From: Fimbriimonas sp.
GTDB taxonomy: Bacteria > Armatimonadota > Fimbriimonadia > Fimbriimonadales > Fimbriimonadaceae
Direction: 5' to 3'
Assembly (NCBI GenBank): GCA_031292555.1
Contig: JARLGV010000056.1
Span: 101,044 to 165,043 of the forward strand
Length of the DNA: 64,000 nucleotides
Of the stretch, positions 18,024-27,333 are shown one piece after another. The notes beneath the pieces are model-generated. The model was not told the origin of the DNA and did no database searches. It was given only the letters and a program-made list of their open reading frames with translations. Position 1 is the stretch's first letter. Every line of letters begins with the position of its first letter. Both the position numbers and the translations under genes were made by a program.

Positions 18024-19583
18024 CTACTCAGGGTCATTCATCTTCCGCTTTCCGGTTCGGATTTCTTCCCACCGGATCTCCTCGATCCGGGTCCGGGTTA
18101 GGCTGGGATCCATGTACCAGTAGGCGACGCTCTTGTAGTGGCCGCTGCAATTGTTGCCCGTGCCGTGCTCGATCGTGAAACGTCCCTTACGGATAAACGG
18201 AACCGGGTCGGCAACGTGTAGGCGGTACCCGTAGATCTGAACGTTCGTTCCCCACTCCCCGCCGATGGCATCGCCTGAGAGCGGGCCCACGTACCCACGG
18301 ATTCCCCAGGCATCGTTTACGTAGTCTTCTGCGCCCGTGCCGTACATGGTCAATCGAGGGTCGTCGTCGACGAAGAACATCTCGTCCCCTTCTCCGGCCG
18401 CCCGGTCGGTCGGCCCATCCGACATATCCGCATTGAATCCGCATCCGACGAAGTGACCAGCCCCAAAGGCATAGAGAAACTCCACGTTGTCGTAGCCGTC
18501 GAGGTTCAGCAATCGGCACGCCAGCCCCTCATAGTCGCGATGATCCGGCCCGTACGGCGTCTCGGTGTGCCAGCGCGCCCGGAAGCGGAACAGGTCTTCA
18601 TCGATCTCCTTCTCGGGTTGATGGAGGACCGCTGACATCAACTTAACCGGAAGCACGGACCGATTCACCAGCCGGACATGAGCTTTCCTGTGATGGGGCA
18701 TCGGGAAGTAGCAGTAGTACTCCCCCGCGCCGTTGCGCCCCAAAAACAGGGAATGCGGCTTCGGCTCCTGCCCGTAATCGAGAAACATTGGCCCAATCGG
18801 CGCACGCACTGATGCGTCTCTAGGCTCGTCGTCGTCGAAATGGGCGACTAGCCAGAGGTTCTCTCGAATGTGGGCCAATTCGTGCGCCGGCATATCGGTC
18901 CGTAACGCAAGGTGCAGTCCTTTGAGGATTCCGGCGCCGGCGTGGTCGAGCAAAGTCATCTCCTCGCCCGGCGCTAACTCGAATGCCCGGTTCTTGGCAT
19001 GGGACATGTCGACGATCGGCTTTCCGCTATCCCAATTATCAAGTACTGCTTTGGCTTCGCGAACCGGCTCGGTGTCCAGCGATTTGCCAACGTCGAAGCT
19101 CTCGATACGGGTTCCTGGCGGGAAGAGAGTCGCGTTGACGTGATAGTAGAGATAGTCGTCCTCTGGCTCGATCGTCACTTTGCAGTGATGCTGAAAAGGG
19201 ATCGGGCAGTAAGACGTGTGGCCCATCGGCAGCGCCTCCGCCTTGGACCGGGCGTAGTTCTCAGGACTCTCGCCGCCGATGCCTTGAGATAAGGGCAGCA
19301 GATCGAAGAGCTCGGCAAACGGGCATTCGATCGCCGGATTCGGGCTTCGGTCGATGAAGATTCGAACAGTCCCCTTCTGCGGGTCGGCGGTCCAGATGCG
19401 CGTGATGCACCCCGGGCCCTCGGACTCCATCATCACGGCCGCTCTTCCTTCTCGTCGGATGTAGTTGCTCCAATCGTGATTGCCTCCACGCCGGTCGTAG
19501 CTGGACGCCATCGTGCTTCGTTGGACCTTCCGCTTCGCCAACAGTAGTGGATTCGATAAACTTTCAATTCCCAAGTGCATCAT
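18024..19583 (-). CDS. GH172 family (DUF2961) fructofuranosidase/arabinofuranosidase-like protein
   Basis: 519 residues without an obvious signal peptide. The opening SSYDRRGGNHDW, followed by EGPGCITRIW, and the late TMYGTGAEDYVNDAWG and GRFTIEHG motifs are diagnostic of DUF2961, now GH172, whose characterised members act on difructose dianhydride I or alpha-D-fructo/arabinofuranosides and assemble as trimers or hexamers of jelly rolls. The start at 19583 keeps the residues preceding SSYDRRGG that the family normally has; a downstream ATG (19511) would cut them. With the GH32 gene at 45.7 kb it suggests use of furanoside polymers or fructans. Confidence 0.85.
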   Translation of the reverse strand: MMHLGIESLSNPLLLAKRKVQRSTMASSYDRRGGNHDWSNYIRREGRAAVMMESEGPGCITRIWTADPQKGTVRIFIDRSPNPAIECPFAELFDLLPLSQGIGGESPENYARSKAEALPMGHTSYCPIPFQHHCKVTIEPEDDYLYYHVNATLFPPGTRIESFDVGKSLDTEPVREAKAVLDNWDSGKPIVDMSHAKNRAFELAPGEEMTLLDHAGAGILKGLHLALRTDMPAHELAHIRENLWLVAHFDDDEPRDASVRAPIGPMFLDYGQEPKPHSLFLGRNGAGEYYCYFPMPHHRKAHVRLVNRSVLPVKLMSAVLHQPEKEIDEDLFRFRARWHTETPYGPDHRDYEGLACRLLNLDGYDNVEFLYAFGAGHFVGCGFNADMSDGPTDRAAGEGDEMFFVDDDPRLTMYGTGAEDYVNDAWGIRGYVGPLSGDAIGGEWGTNVQIYGYRLHVADPVPFIRKGRFTIEHGTGNNCSGHYKSVAYWYMDPSLTRTRIEEIRWEEIRTGKRKMNDPE

Positions 19584-19636
19584 CGCAGTACGGACTGTTT
19601 AGCACAGTTGGCGTCGCAATGTCGCGTCGGGCCCCG

Positions 19637-21013
19637 TCAACTGCCGCTGGCTTCCAGCACGAGCACCCAGTCGGTTACTTGTGGCCCCGCCGAGTTGGCG
19701 CCCGGGGTGGGGATGTCCACTTTCCCCGAATTCGGAAAGGGCGACCCGACGACCGGCTGATAGGTCCCGCTCGTCGGGTCGTACCAGCGAGCCGTCACCG
19801 GTCCGGCAAGCCTGCTCATCTCGACCGTGACCGTGCGTTGGCTTGGGATGTAGGCGAGCACCAGTTTTCCATCCGGAGTCGAGGCTACCGACGCGTAATC
19901 GCTTGTGCTGATGCTGTCGTGGGGCGATCCCGATGCCGAATACGTTCCATAGCCCGAAGTAACGATCGAATGGCCCTGATCCGGGACTAACGCGTACCAT
20001 GGCCGATTCTGCAGGAGCGCCTTGCAGTAGCCCAGTTGAGTGACTCCGGCAGTGTCAAGATTTGCCTGCCATCCTGCCGCGAAGGGCCAGACGTAGTGAT
20101 TGCCGTAAACTTCACCGACTCCTCCGCTCAAATAGGTCCAGTAAGCCTCGTGCCGCAATCGCATAGCGTCCGCCCCATTCTCGAACTCATAGTCGGCCTC
20201 GATCATGAAGACCGGAACAACAGGGTTGAGATTGTAGTCTCGCAGGACCTCGGCGTAAGTTGGATAGTAGGTGTACGCCGCGTTCAGTCCCACGATGCTT
20301 GCCCAATTCGAGTCGCTCAGAGAACTGCTAAGGTAGTAATCCAGTTCAATCGTTTGGATGTGTGCTGGATCGCTTGAACGAATTCCTTTGGCGACTGAAG
20401 TGACGAGGGCATCGTCGTCCCGGTTGCTCCACGTTTGAAAGTCGTTGCCGTTCAGCCAGACGATATTGGGAAAACTCTTGTACCGATTGCCGAGGTATTT
20501 GCCGAACGAGGTGCACTTGGCTTGACCGTTGCTGTGCATCCAGGCCAGAAAGCTCCCGGTCTCAGCCGGATCCAGCAGCACGACAAGCCCGTGTTTGGCA
20601 GCTAGACGGAGAACGGCATCGCAGTGGGCGAAATAGGCTTCGTTCGGCGTCGAGAAGTCCTTCGGATTCGTGAAGGGCGCTACACCGCCAACGGTTGTAC
20701 CGTCGGCTCGGCCCCCGGTGTAGTCGGCGCAAAGTAAGTTCACCCAAACCGCGTTGAACCCGTTCTTCGCCCGATCCGCCAAATACGAATCAGCATCTGC
20801 CAAGGACAGATTCACCATCAGCGCTTGGGGTGCGTCACCGACAAGTAGGAAAGGACTTCCCTGTCTGTCCACGAGATAACGATGGTTGGCGCTAACGTGA
20901 AGAGGATACGGTGAGGCGGCTGGCATAGCTGGGGTCGAGGTTCCGCCTCCTCCGCACGAAGCGATGGCAAGACCCATGACTGTGACGATCATCCCGTTTC
21001 GCGCGATTCCCAT
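19637..21013 (-). CDS. DUF4038 (apiosidase-like, GH140-related) lipoprotein
   Basis: Barrel-type hydrolase with a lipobox (IASC, Cys20) followed by a Gly/Ser/Thr linker, so it is a lipid-anchored envelope protein. NHRYLVDRQGSPFLLVGDAPQ and YLADRAKNGFNAVWVNLL match the N-terminal region of DUF4038 proteins; later motifs WLNGNDF and FMIEADYE carry plausible acid/base and nucleophile carboxylates. A C-terminal Ig-like domain has VTARWYDPTSG, common in this family. The ATG at 21013 is chosen because TATGAT lies 7 nt before it; an ATG four codons upstream is also in frame. Substrate unknown; pectin side chains are known for GH140. Confidence 0.8.
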   Translation of the reverse strand: MGIARNGMIVTVMGLAIASCGGGGTSTPAMPAASPYPLHVSANHRYLVDRQGSPFLLVGDAPQALMVNLSLADADSYLADRAKNGFNAVWVNLLCADYTGGRADGTTVGGVAPFTNPKDFSTPNEAYFAHCDAVLRLAAKHGLVVLLDPAETGSFLAWMHSNGQAKCTSFGKYLGNRYKSFPNIVWLNGNDFQTWSNRDDDALVTSVAKGIRSSDPAHIQTIELDYYLSSSLSDSNWASIVGLNAAYTYYPTYAEVLRDYNLNPVVPVFMIEADYEFENGADAMRLRHEAYWTYLSGGVGEVYGNHYVWPFAAGWQANLDTAGVTQLGYCKALLQNRPWYALVPDQGHSIVTSGYGTYSASGSPHDSISTSDYASVASTPDGKLVLAYIPSQRTVTVEMSRLAGPVTARWYDPTSGTYQPVVGSPFPNSGKVDIPTPGANSAGPQVTDWVLVLEASGS

Positions 21014-21020
21014 CGACGTT

Positions 21021-21026
21021 ATCATA
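21021..21026 (-). promoter_or_regulatory. Candidate -10 box, leaderless start of the DUF4038 lipoprotein gene
   Basis: TATGAT on the minus strand ends 7 nt before the ATG at 21013; no ribosome site intervenes. Confidence 0.4.
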
Positions 21027-21049
21027 CGGGCTTTTCACGACCGTCGGTC

Positions 21050-22489
21050 CTACTTTGAGGGCAGTGCCTTGAGCCAATCGACCAGAAGGCCGGACGGCCC
21101 ATCGGGACCGGTCGGCTCAAGATATTCTGCATCCAGGCTACGCCAAAGATCCCTCTTCTCCCGGTCTGACAGCGTCGGTCCGGGCGGCATCCATCCTTGC
21201 TCTATGTAGGTCTGCACCAGTCCCTTCTTCGCTTCGAAATTCTGGAATCCCACCGTCGTCTCCGCCGATGTCGGGAAATTAAGCGCAGTCGGCCCTCGGT
21301 GGCAATTCCCACAGTTCATGGCTTGGCGGATTCGTTCTAGAGACTCGCCACTAAGCTCGGGATCGCTAGAAGTGCGCCGAAGGATCTCATCTGTGCGCTC
21401 CCTACCAACCGGCCCGACCGAAGGACCGTACTCGTCGTACGCCACCTCCTTCAAGTCGCAATCCACGTACCGCCCGATCGCTGCATCCATTGTTTGAATC
21501 GTCTGAGCGGCAAGCCGATCCTCCAGTATCAGTTGGCCAGCGTCCGAGAATGTGAAGGTCCGTTTGGGATGGATCGGCAAAACTGGCGTCTTGTGACAGT
21601 CGTAACAGTTCTTGCTGGGGCTCTTGTCCAAGAGCATTGTCGGCACGATCTTGGTCGTCGATCCCTCCATGGCACGTACCCTCATGAAGTCCGCGAGATA
21701 GCCAGTGGCTTTGCTTACCCCAAATCTTTCGCGGCGGACCGCCACCATCGAGATGCTTCGAACTGGCTTGACCACCGTTTCTCCGGGAGGAACGGCGGCA
21801 AACTGGATCCACCGGTCGATGTAGGTTCCGTCTGCCTGCCGGTCATTTGGCGCAAGAACCAGCATCCTACCGTAAGTCGCGGTGTCAACCGACTTGAGGA
21901 ATCGGCTTCGGTAGAAAAGAACGACCCACTTTCGCTCCGGCGGTAGCGACTCGTTCTGCCGCCGAATCATACGAAGCGCCTGGGAATAGCTCGAAGGGTC
22001 CGACATCGATTGGAGGAAGTCTTGGTCGCATACAAGCCGGGGCAAGCGAAGCGCGTCGCCGTGCCGGAACCAATACTCGCGATCGGTGATCGGATATCCC
22101 AGTAGGTTCGTGTGGACGCCGTCCCGGTTGTGATAGGCCATGCGAATCTGAGACTGTAGAAACGAAACGAAATTGCCCAGTGCCTGCTTCCGTAAAGGGT
22201 CAGTGAAGAACCTGGGGCGATCGAGATTCGGGCCGATCACGGCATAGGCATCGATGCATCGCTGGACGACATCGTCCTTGGAGAGGATTTTTCCGGCGCC
22301 GGTATCGAATGTCGGCGTTAAAATTGTGCGGATCTGCCGATCTCGCCAGGCGATCCACTCTCCGGTCGACCATCGGGTCGACCCGTCGTCCACCGCGATC
22401 GCCGACGCAACGATTGCGGCTGCGAGAAAACACACACAAGCTCCCAAGAAGATGAGCTTGACCGGTGGCTTGCGTTCTTTAGCCCCCAT
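21050..22489 (-). CDS. Membrane-anchored protein with two c-type heme motifs
   Basis: 479 residues. One N-terminal transmembrane anchor (about 12-32) and a periplasmic body with two CxxCH heme attachment sites, Cys295-His299 (CYDCH) and Cys393-His397 (CGNCH), the second followed by a segment ending in EQGWMPPGP where a Met ligand is plausible, as in PSCyt/DUF1592-related cytochrome regions. I do not recognise the large N-terminal domain. Likely role: electron transfer or an oxidase/dehydrogenase partner in the periplasm. Its stop is 36 nt before the DUF4038 lipoprotein start, so the two may be co-expressed although the second has its own -10-like box. Confidence 0.75.
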   Translation of the reverse strand: MGAKERKPPVKLIFLGACVCFLAAAIVASAIAVDDGSTRWSTGEWIAWRDRQIRTILTPTFDTGAGKILSKDDVVQRCIDAYAVIGPNLDRPRFFTDPLRKQALGNFVSFLQSQIRMAYHNRDGVHTNLLGYPITDREYWFRHGDALRLPRLVCDQDFLQSMSDPSSYSQALRMIRRQNESLPPERKWVVLFYRSRFLKSVDTATYGRMLVLAPNDRQADGTYIDRWIQFAAVPPGETVVKPVRSISMVAVRRERFGVSKATGYLADFMRVRAMEGSTTKIVPTMLLDKSPSKNCYDCHKTPVLPIHPKRTFTFSDAGQLILEDRLAAQTIQTMDAAIGRYVDCDLKEVAYDEYGPSVGPVGRERTDEILRRTSSDPELSGESLERIRQAMNCGNCHRGPTALNFPTSAETTVGFQNFEAKKGLVQTYIEQGWMPPGPTLSDREKRDLWRSLDAEYLEPTGPDGPSGLLVDWLKALPSK

Positions 22490-22590
22490 CTGTTTTCCGA
22501 CCTATATCCAAGGGACTAATGTCGTCTACGAATTATTCCGACATTCTGGTCAAATCCGGTTATATTGGGACCACAAACGCACCAGGCGCT

Positions 22591-23367
22591 TCAGGATTCT
22601 GGTTGAAAGATGTTATCAACCGGCTTGTAGCCCAACAATTCTCGGGCGTTGGAGAGATCGGCCAAACACGGCGTGTTCTTGGAGACCCCGTAGAAGATGG
22701 CGAACTGAAGCCGGAGATCGTCGATGCACAAACCGATTAGTTGGGCAAGGTCGCGATGCGAAACGAATGCCCACTGCATGCCCTCGAATCTCTTCGTTCT
22801 CATCGACTCGAAGGTCTCGTAGGCGGCGATTCTCAGCACGATTCCGGAAACGCTTTTGTGAGAGTAGAGGCGGCATAGCGCTTCGCCAAAGCACTTGCTC
22901 GCTCCATAGAGATTCGGCGGATTGATCGGATCTTCCGGGCGAAGTTGAGTACCACGGGGGTATCCGGCGACCGCATTCACCGACGAAGCGTAGATCACTC
23001 TTCGGCAACCCTGCGTCTTGGCCGCTTCGAATAGATTGTACGTACCGACGATGTTGTTTGGCAGAAGATCTTCCCACGTAGCCGACACGCGGTGGTCGGC
23101 CGCGAGATGGACAATCGTATCGATACCTTCGCACGCCTGGTTCAACCCCTCCAGGTCCGCAATATCGCATACGACGACCTCGCCAAATTCGGCGACCTGA
23201 TCGATCTTGGCCTCATCGCCCCGCACCAGGAGACGTAAATCATATTGACTGGAGTGAGTCTCGGCGAAGTAGGAGCCGATACGCCCTGCACCGCCCGTAA
23301 CCAATACGCGGCGCTTCCCCTCTACTGCCGCGAACGGCTCGTCACGCAAATCGAAACTCGACCCCAC
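22591..23367 (-). CDS. NAD-dependent epimerase/dehydratase family protein, uronate dehydrogenase-like
   Basis: 258 residues, extended-SDR fold. Glycine motif TGGAGRIGSYF near the N terminus, catalytic SSVNAV...YGASK with Tyr and Lys, and a short C-terminal region, as in bacterial uronate dehydrogenase, which oxidises galacturonate or glucuronate to the aldaro-lactone with NAD. NAD-dependent sugar epimerases are the alternative. The GTG start is preceded by TAAATC 7 nt upstream. It follows mtnA by 69 nt on the same strand. Uronate oxidation would fit the surrounding polysaccharide-degrading genes. Confidence 0.75.
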   Translation of the reverse strand: MGSSFDLRDEPFAAVEGKRRVLVTGGAGRIGSYFAETHSSQYDLRLLVRGDEAKIDQVAEFGEVVVCDIADLEGLNQACEGIDTIVHLAADHRVSATWEDLLPNNIVGTYNLFEAAKTQGCRRVIYASSVNAVAGYPRGTQLRPEDPINPPNLYGASKCFGEALCRLYSHKSVSGIVLRIAAYETFESMRTKRFEGMQWAFVSHRDLAQLIGLCIDDLRLQFAIFYGVSKNTPCLADLSNARELLGYKPVDNIFQPES

Positions 23368-23436
23368 GGCGTACGATTTACCCCAAACCGACCGGTCCGC
23401 CCCGAAGTCAGCGGAATTCTGCGTCCAGCAGTTTCT

Positions 23437-24402
23437 TTATGTGAACCGATAGGGCGCCCGATGGACCCCTTTCTCGGTGACGATCGCGGTGATCAGGTCG
23501 CCGGGCGTCACGTCGAACGCCGGATTATAGACCGGTGTTCCGGACGGGCCGACTTGGACTCCCTCAATATGGGTTAGTTCCTCACCGCTGCGTTCCTCAA
23601 TCGGGATCAAGTCGCCGGTTGAGAGCTTGGCGTCGACCGTCGAGGTCGGAGCAGCGATATAGAACGGGATGCCATGATAGTGCGATTGAACCGCGAGCGA
23701 GTATGTGCCGATCTTGTTCGCCGAGTCTCCGTTGGCGGCGATGCGATCGGCGCCCGCGATCACGCAATCCACTTTGCCGGCGCGCATGAGCGACGCGGCG
23801 ACGCCGTCAGCAATGCTGTGGAAGGGGATTCCCTCGTCGAGCAGTTCGTAAGCGGTAAGTCGAAGGCCTTGCTGACGTGGCCGGGTTTCGCAAGTGTAGA
23901 CGTGAATCCTCTTGCCGTCCTCATGGGCGGTGCGGATCACGCCTAGAGCGGTTCCGTGCCCTGCCGTCGCCAGTGCGCCCGTATTGCAGACCGTCAGCAC
24001 GTTGAACCCTTGGCCGATCAACTCCGCCCCGTTCCGCCCGATCGTGCGGTTCATCGCAAGATCCTCGCGCTCAATGGCTTGGGCTTCTGTCAGCACTGAT
24101 TCGAAATCCCATGTTGGAATAGCCCCGATTCGATCGATCGCCCAGAAGAGGTTTACTGCGGTTGGCCGGGAGTCGGCCAAATCCTGCGAAGCCTTCGCGC
24201 GATCGACTCCATGCTTCGCCGCCAGCGCGAGGCCATATCCGGCCGCCACTCCGATGGCGGGAGCTCCGCGAACCGCCATCGTCTTGATCGCTTCAACCAC
24301 GTCCTCATACGCAGTCAACTCAAGCCACTCCTCGCGGATGGGCAGCACGCGCTGATCGAGCATCAAGAGACGCCCATCCTCCCATTTCATCGGTCGAATC
24401 AC
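23437..24402 (-). CDS. mtnA: S-methyl-5-thioribose-1-phosphate isomerase
   Basis: 321 residues, slightly shorter than the usual 340-370. Family signatures are clear: MAVRGAPAIGVAAGYG, the catalytic Cys in TVCNTGALAT and the catalytic Asp in VIAGADRIAANGD, and IPFYIAAPTST. It converts 5-methylthioribose-1-phosphate to the ribulose form in methionine salvage. No other mtn gene is in the window. GTG start; TACCAT lies 6 nt upstream, suggesting its own leaderless transcript despite being 21 nt from the upstream gene. Confidence 0.95.
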   Translation of the reverse strand: MIRPMKWEDGRLLMLDQRVLPIREEWLELTAYEDVVEAIKTMAVRGAPAIGVAAGYGLALAAKHGVDRAKASQDLADSRPTAVNLFWAIDRIGAIPTWDFESVLTEAQAIEREDLAMNRTIGRNGAELIGQGFNVLTVCNTGALATAGHGTALGVIRTAHEDGKRIHVYTCETRPRQQGLRLTAYELLDEGIPFHSIADGVAASLMRAGKVDCVIAGADRIAANGDSANKIGTYSLAVQSHYHGIPFYIAAPTSTVDAKLSTGDLIPIEERSGEELTHIEGVQVGPSGTPVYNPAFDVTPGDLITAIVTEKGVHRAPYRFT

Positions 24403-24408
24403 TTGTCT

Positions 24409-24414
24409 ATGGTA
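24409..24414 (-). promoter_or_regulatory. Candidate -10 box, leaderless start of mtnA
   Basis: TACCAT on the minus strand ends 6 nt before the GTG at 24402. It falls in the 21-nt gap after the upstream gene. Confidence 0.3.
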
Positions 24415-24423
24415 CCGGGGACG

Positions 24424-25701
24424 TCAGTTGAGTTTCTTAAACACCTGAGTCGGACAACAAAGGCTGAATTGCCGCCGTCCTACCAGGTATCGCGCCTCGG
24501 CGAAAACCGCCACGTTGTGGTCGGCGGCAATCGGCACGATGATCGACGGCCGAGAAACGCCAGGTTTGGCCCCGTCGATCTTCAGGGCGCCCGCCACCTT
24601 GTAGGTCGATTTCCGAAAGTCGAGATTGTCCGCCTCAGCCACCCACACCGCAAGCTTGACGAGTTTGGGGCCGTTCGAGTCAAGCGAAACCTTGAGCGCA
24701 CGTTTGTCACCTGGAATCTCTTCAAGCGACCAACTTTGCTTGGGCATTCTGAAGTCGCCCGCGATGGACCGTGCGAAAGCGCCAATCGACTCGATCGCCT
24801 CGATCTTATTTCCAAGATCGTGCCCTGCATTCGGTACCGTGACCGCCCATTTAGGCTGGTGTAGATCATCCCAATATTGGCTGAGCGCATCGACCGTCCA
24901 GTACGGATCGTTCGCCCCCTTGACGATGAGGGTTGGCATCGTGATGTTCGATCGATACGAGTACGGGTCGACGATCAACCCAAGGCGCTGCCCTTGCGGC
25001 GTCGCCAGTTTGGCCTGTAGTCCTCGACGCGTATAGTCCTGAATCTCCTCCGAATAGGCGCCCCAAGAGTCCATTTGGTGCTTCATCTGCCGCGGGACGT
25101 TTAGGTTGTCGATCACCATCGGAGCGATCGCTTTGACCCGCTTATCCTTGGATGCGCCAACAAACCACGTCGTCCACCCTCGCTTGCTGGCGCCTGTGAC
25201 CACGAAGTTGTGAATCGGGTTCTCGGTGCCCTTCGTCAAGGCGACGACCGCGTCCATCGCACGAATTGCGCTCTTGGTCATCGGAAAAAGCAGAGGCCAC
25301 GTCGCGTCTCCAGTCGACAGGTATTCCTCGAATGTATGGGCGATCAGGTCGTCCTCTTTCATGCCGTAGATCGGCTGGTTCGGAATATCGAAGAGCATCG
25401 CGGTCGGCATACCGGTTGCTTCTGTGATCAGCCCAAGATCGGAGTAATCGCCTTTGAATGGCCCGTCGCCAGTGATAAAGAGGATTGCTGTTCCGTGAGT
25501 CTGGAGTCTTGACGGCTGGCGCATCAAAATCGTGTGTTTCCAAGGCCTCCCTTGCCAGATTTGGCTCGTCATCTCGATCTCGCCCTTTGCCCGATCCCGG
25601 TATTCGTAATGGAATGAAGAATCCTTTATTGCCAGGTAATCGTAAAGCTCATGGGGAGCTTCGCTCCGAATCAAAACCGACGCAAAGAGAAGATTGAGCA
25701 T
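24424..25701 (-). CDS. PhoPQ-activated pathogenicity-related (PqaA-like) alpha/beta hydrolase
   Basis: 425 residues with a short hydrophobic N terminus suggesting secretion. ELYDYLAIKDSSFHYEY, the oxyanion region ILFITGDGP, nucleophile elbow GASKRGWTTW (Ser), later LIVKGANDPYW (acid) and PNAGHDLGNK (His) match the PhoPQ_related family, which includes Salmonella and Dictyostelium members of unclear substrate. The C-terminal about 100 residues form a beta-rich domain. The family name is historical and does not imply virulence here. Probably hydrolyses an ester or peptide in the envelope. Confidence 0.85.
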   Translation of the reverse strand: MLNLLFASVLIRSEAPHELYDYLAIKDSSFHYEYRDRAKGEIEMTSQIWQGRPWKHTILMRQPSRLQTHGTAILFITGDGPFKGDYSDLGLITEATGMPTAMLFDIPNQPIYGMKEDDLIAHTFEEYLSTGDATWPLLFPMTKSAIRAMDAVVALTKGTENPIHNFVVTGASKRGWTTWFVGASKDKRVKAIAPMVIDNLNVPRQMKHQMDSWGAYSEEIQDYTRRGLQAKLATPQGQRLGLIVDPYSYRSNITMPTLIVKGANDPYWTVDALSQYWDDLHQPKWAVTVPNAGHDLGNKIEAIESIGAFARSIAGDFRMPKQSWSLEEIPGDKRALKVSLDSNGPKLVKLAVWVAEADNLDFRKSTYKVAGALKIDGAKPGVSRPSIIVPIAADHNVAVFAEARYLVGRRQFSLCCPTQVFKKLN

Positions 25702-25805
25702 AGTTGGGCCTCTTGTACCTTAACTCGGCATACGGATGAGGCATTATTCGGGTGCCCGAACGGACAAGATGCCTCGATCCGTCATGCCTCGTAATAATGT
25801 CCACC

Positions 25806-25834
25806 TTGACAGTAGTGTTCAAAGGTGCAAGAAT
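25806..25834 (+). promoter_or_regulatory. Sigma-70-type promoter for the stalk-domain surface protein
   Basis: TTGACA (25806-25811), 17-nt spacer, AAGAAT (25829-25834). Transcription would start near 25841, giving a leader of about 40 nt before the ATG at 25881. This is the best -35/-10 pair seen in the window. Confidence 0.55.
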
Positions 25835-25880
25835 AGGTATCGGTTCGCCAAGTGTGTCGAGCCAGCCGGGGGCAACAAGT

Positions 25881-27305
25881 ATGTTTAATAGCAGCAAATC
25901 GCTACGCCGTATGGGCGTTCTAGCAGGAATTGCAGCCTTGGCCGTGAGTGCCAACGCCATCGCGCTCGACGCGCGCATCATGATCGACCGGGCGCTCAAC
26001 AGCCCGACCCTCACCGTTCGGTATAACGGCGCTCACGCCGCACTCGTCGAGCTCCAAGTGAACGGGGTCAGCCTGGGCACTCGATCCGTAACGGCAAGCG
26101 CCGAATCGGGCGAAACGAATTTCACAATTAACCTCTCCGAGCTAAAAGACGGCGACAACGAAGTTGTTGTTCGGCTCTTCGATCGCACGGGCAAGTTGGT
26201 CGGCAGCGACCGCACCAATATCTCCACCGACCAGAGCAATCAGGGCCCGGTCTACCTGACCGCTCCCAAGATGGGCGCAACGGTCAACGGTCCGGTTGAG
26301 ATCAACCTCGGTTTCGGTCGAGAACTCAAGAACTCCTACGTGAGCTTCTTCGTCGACAGCAACTTCAAGAAGATGTCGAACTATCCGCCGTACACGTTCG
26401 TTTGGGATACCACCCGCGAATCGAACGGTTGGCATGTGGTCGAAGCATGGGCTATCGACGAGTCCAGCACCACCTACAAGACGAAGCAGACCCGCGTGTT
26501 CGTGAACAACCCGCACGGCGACACCCCTCGAAATGGCGTGTCCACCGATGTGACCCCCACGAATCCGACGTTGAAGCCGAATACTGTCGAGAACGAGGCC
26601 GGCACGCGAGACATCGCACTCGGCGGAAAGACTTCGGCATCCTCCGCAATCGGTACGACGGCTCCTCACGTTAGCTCGAACCCGATTCACTCGGCCATCA
26701 CTGGAGCGGTCAGCGGCGTCAAGCCAGCCCCGGTAGAGAAGAGCATCGCCACCGGACCTCGCTCGCTGGTTCCGAACCACACTCGAGTCGCCACCAACTT
26801 CCAGCCGGACAAGGGCGTGATTTCGATCACGTCGAGCGTCATCACTCCCACTAAGGCTCAGCAGCTGCCGAATGCCAACGTTCTGAATTCGTTCAATTCG
26901 GCGGCCCGCATGGTGAGCATCACTCGCGGCCAGCGCGTTCCGAACCTCGGCGCGTTCGCGATCGAATTGAACAACCAGTTCGTTAAGTTCGATGTCAAGC
27001 CGCGCGTCGACAACGGCGTGCCGATGACTCCCTTCCGCTATCTCATCGAGAAGGACGGCGGCAAGGTCGATTGGGCGAACATGACGAAGACGGTCACCGC
27101 CAGCGCGGACGGCAAGTCGATCATGATCCAGATCGGCGACAAGAACGCTCAGGTCGACAAGATGACGGTTTCGATGGAAGTCACCCCGTACATCGACCAC
27201 GGACGAACCATCGTTCCGCTGAGCTTCATCCATGACGCGCTCAACGTCGACGTACAGTACGACAAGGAAACCGGGCACGTTCTGATCACCACGATCAAGA
27301 AGTAA
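25881..27305 (+). CDS. Secreted protein with Ig-like repeats and copper-amine-oxidase-type stalk domain
   Basis: 474 residues. Signal peptide MFNSSKSLRRMGVLAGIAAL... ending near ANAIA, then two Ig-like beta domains (about 30-120 and 125-220; the second has SNYPPYTFVWDT), a Ser/Thr/Pro/Asn-rich linker (220-370) and a C-terminal stalk domain (PF07833-like) with VPMTPFRYLIEKDGG and TIVPLSFIHDALNVDVQYD. Stalk domains usually tether proteins to the cell surface. The start is fixed by the signal peptide; the 43 upstream in-frame codons are discounted. It has its own promoter and a strong terminator, so it is monocistronic and probably abundant. Ligand unknown. Confidence 0.85.
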   Translation: MFNSSKSLRRMGVLAGIAALAVSANAIALDARIMIDRALNSPTLTVRYNGAHAALVELQVNGVSLGTRSVTASAESGETNFTINLSELKDGDNEVVVRLFDRTGKLVGSDRTNISTDQSNQGPVYLTAPKMGATVNGPVEINLGFGRELKNSYVSFFVDSNFKKMSNYPPYTFVWDTTRESNGWHVVEAWAIDESSTTYKTKQTRVFVNNPHGDTPRNGVSTDVTPTNPTLKPNTVENEAGTRDIALGGKTSASSAIGTTAPHVSSNPIHSAITGAVSGVKPAPVEKSIATGPRSLVPNHTRVATNFQPDKGVISITSSVITPTKAQQLPNANVLNSFNSAARMVSITRGQRVPNLGAFAIELNNQFVKFDVKPRVDNGVPMTPFRYLIEKDGGKVDWANMTKTVTASADGKSIMIQIGDKNAQVDKMTVSMEVTPYIDHGRTIVPLSFIHDALNVDVQYDKETGHVLITTIKK

Positions 27306-27333
27306 TCCCAAGCCCCCCCCGGGAGACACTTCT

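Noticed and set aside
24424..25701. Virulence role for the PhoPQ-related hydrolase
   Set aside because: The family name comes from Salmonella; nothing in this context suggests host interaction.
27311..27322. Run of eight or more Cs after the stalk-domain stop as a regulatory element
   Set aside because: A homopolymer without pairing partner or known motif; could be a sequencing-prone site only.
26142..27329. Long minus-strand ORF (395 codons) opposite the stalk-domain gene
   Set aside because: It is the antisense shadow of a well-supported secreted protein with signal peptide, promoter and terminator; its translation is Arg/Asp/Val-rich with no domain.
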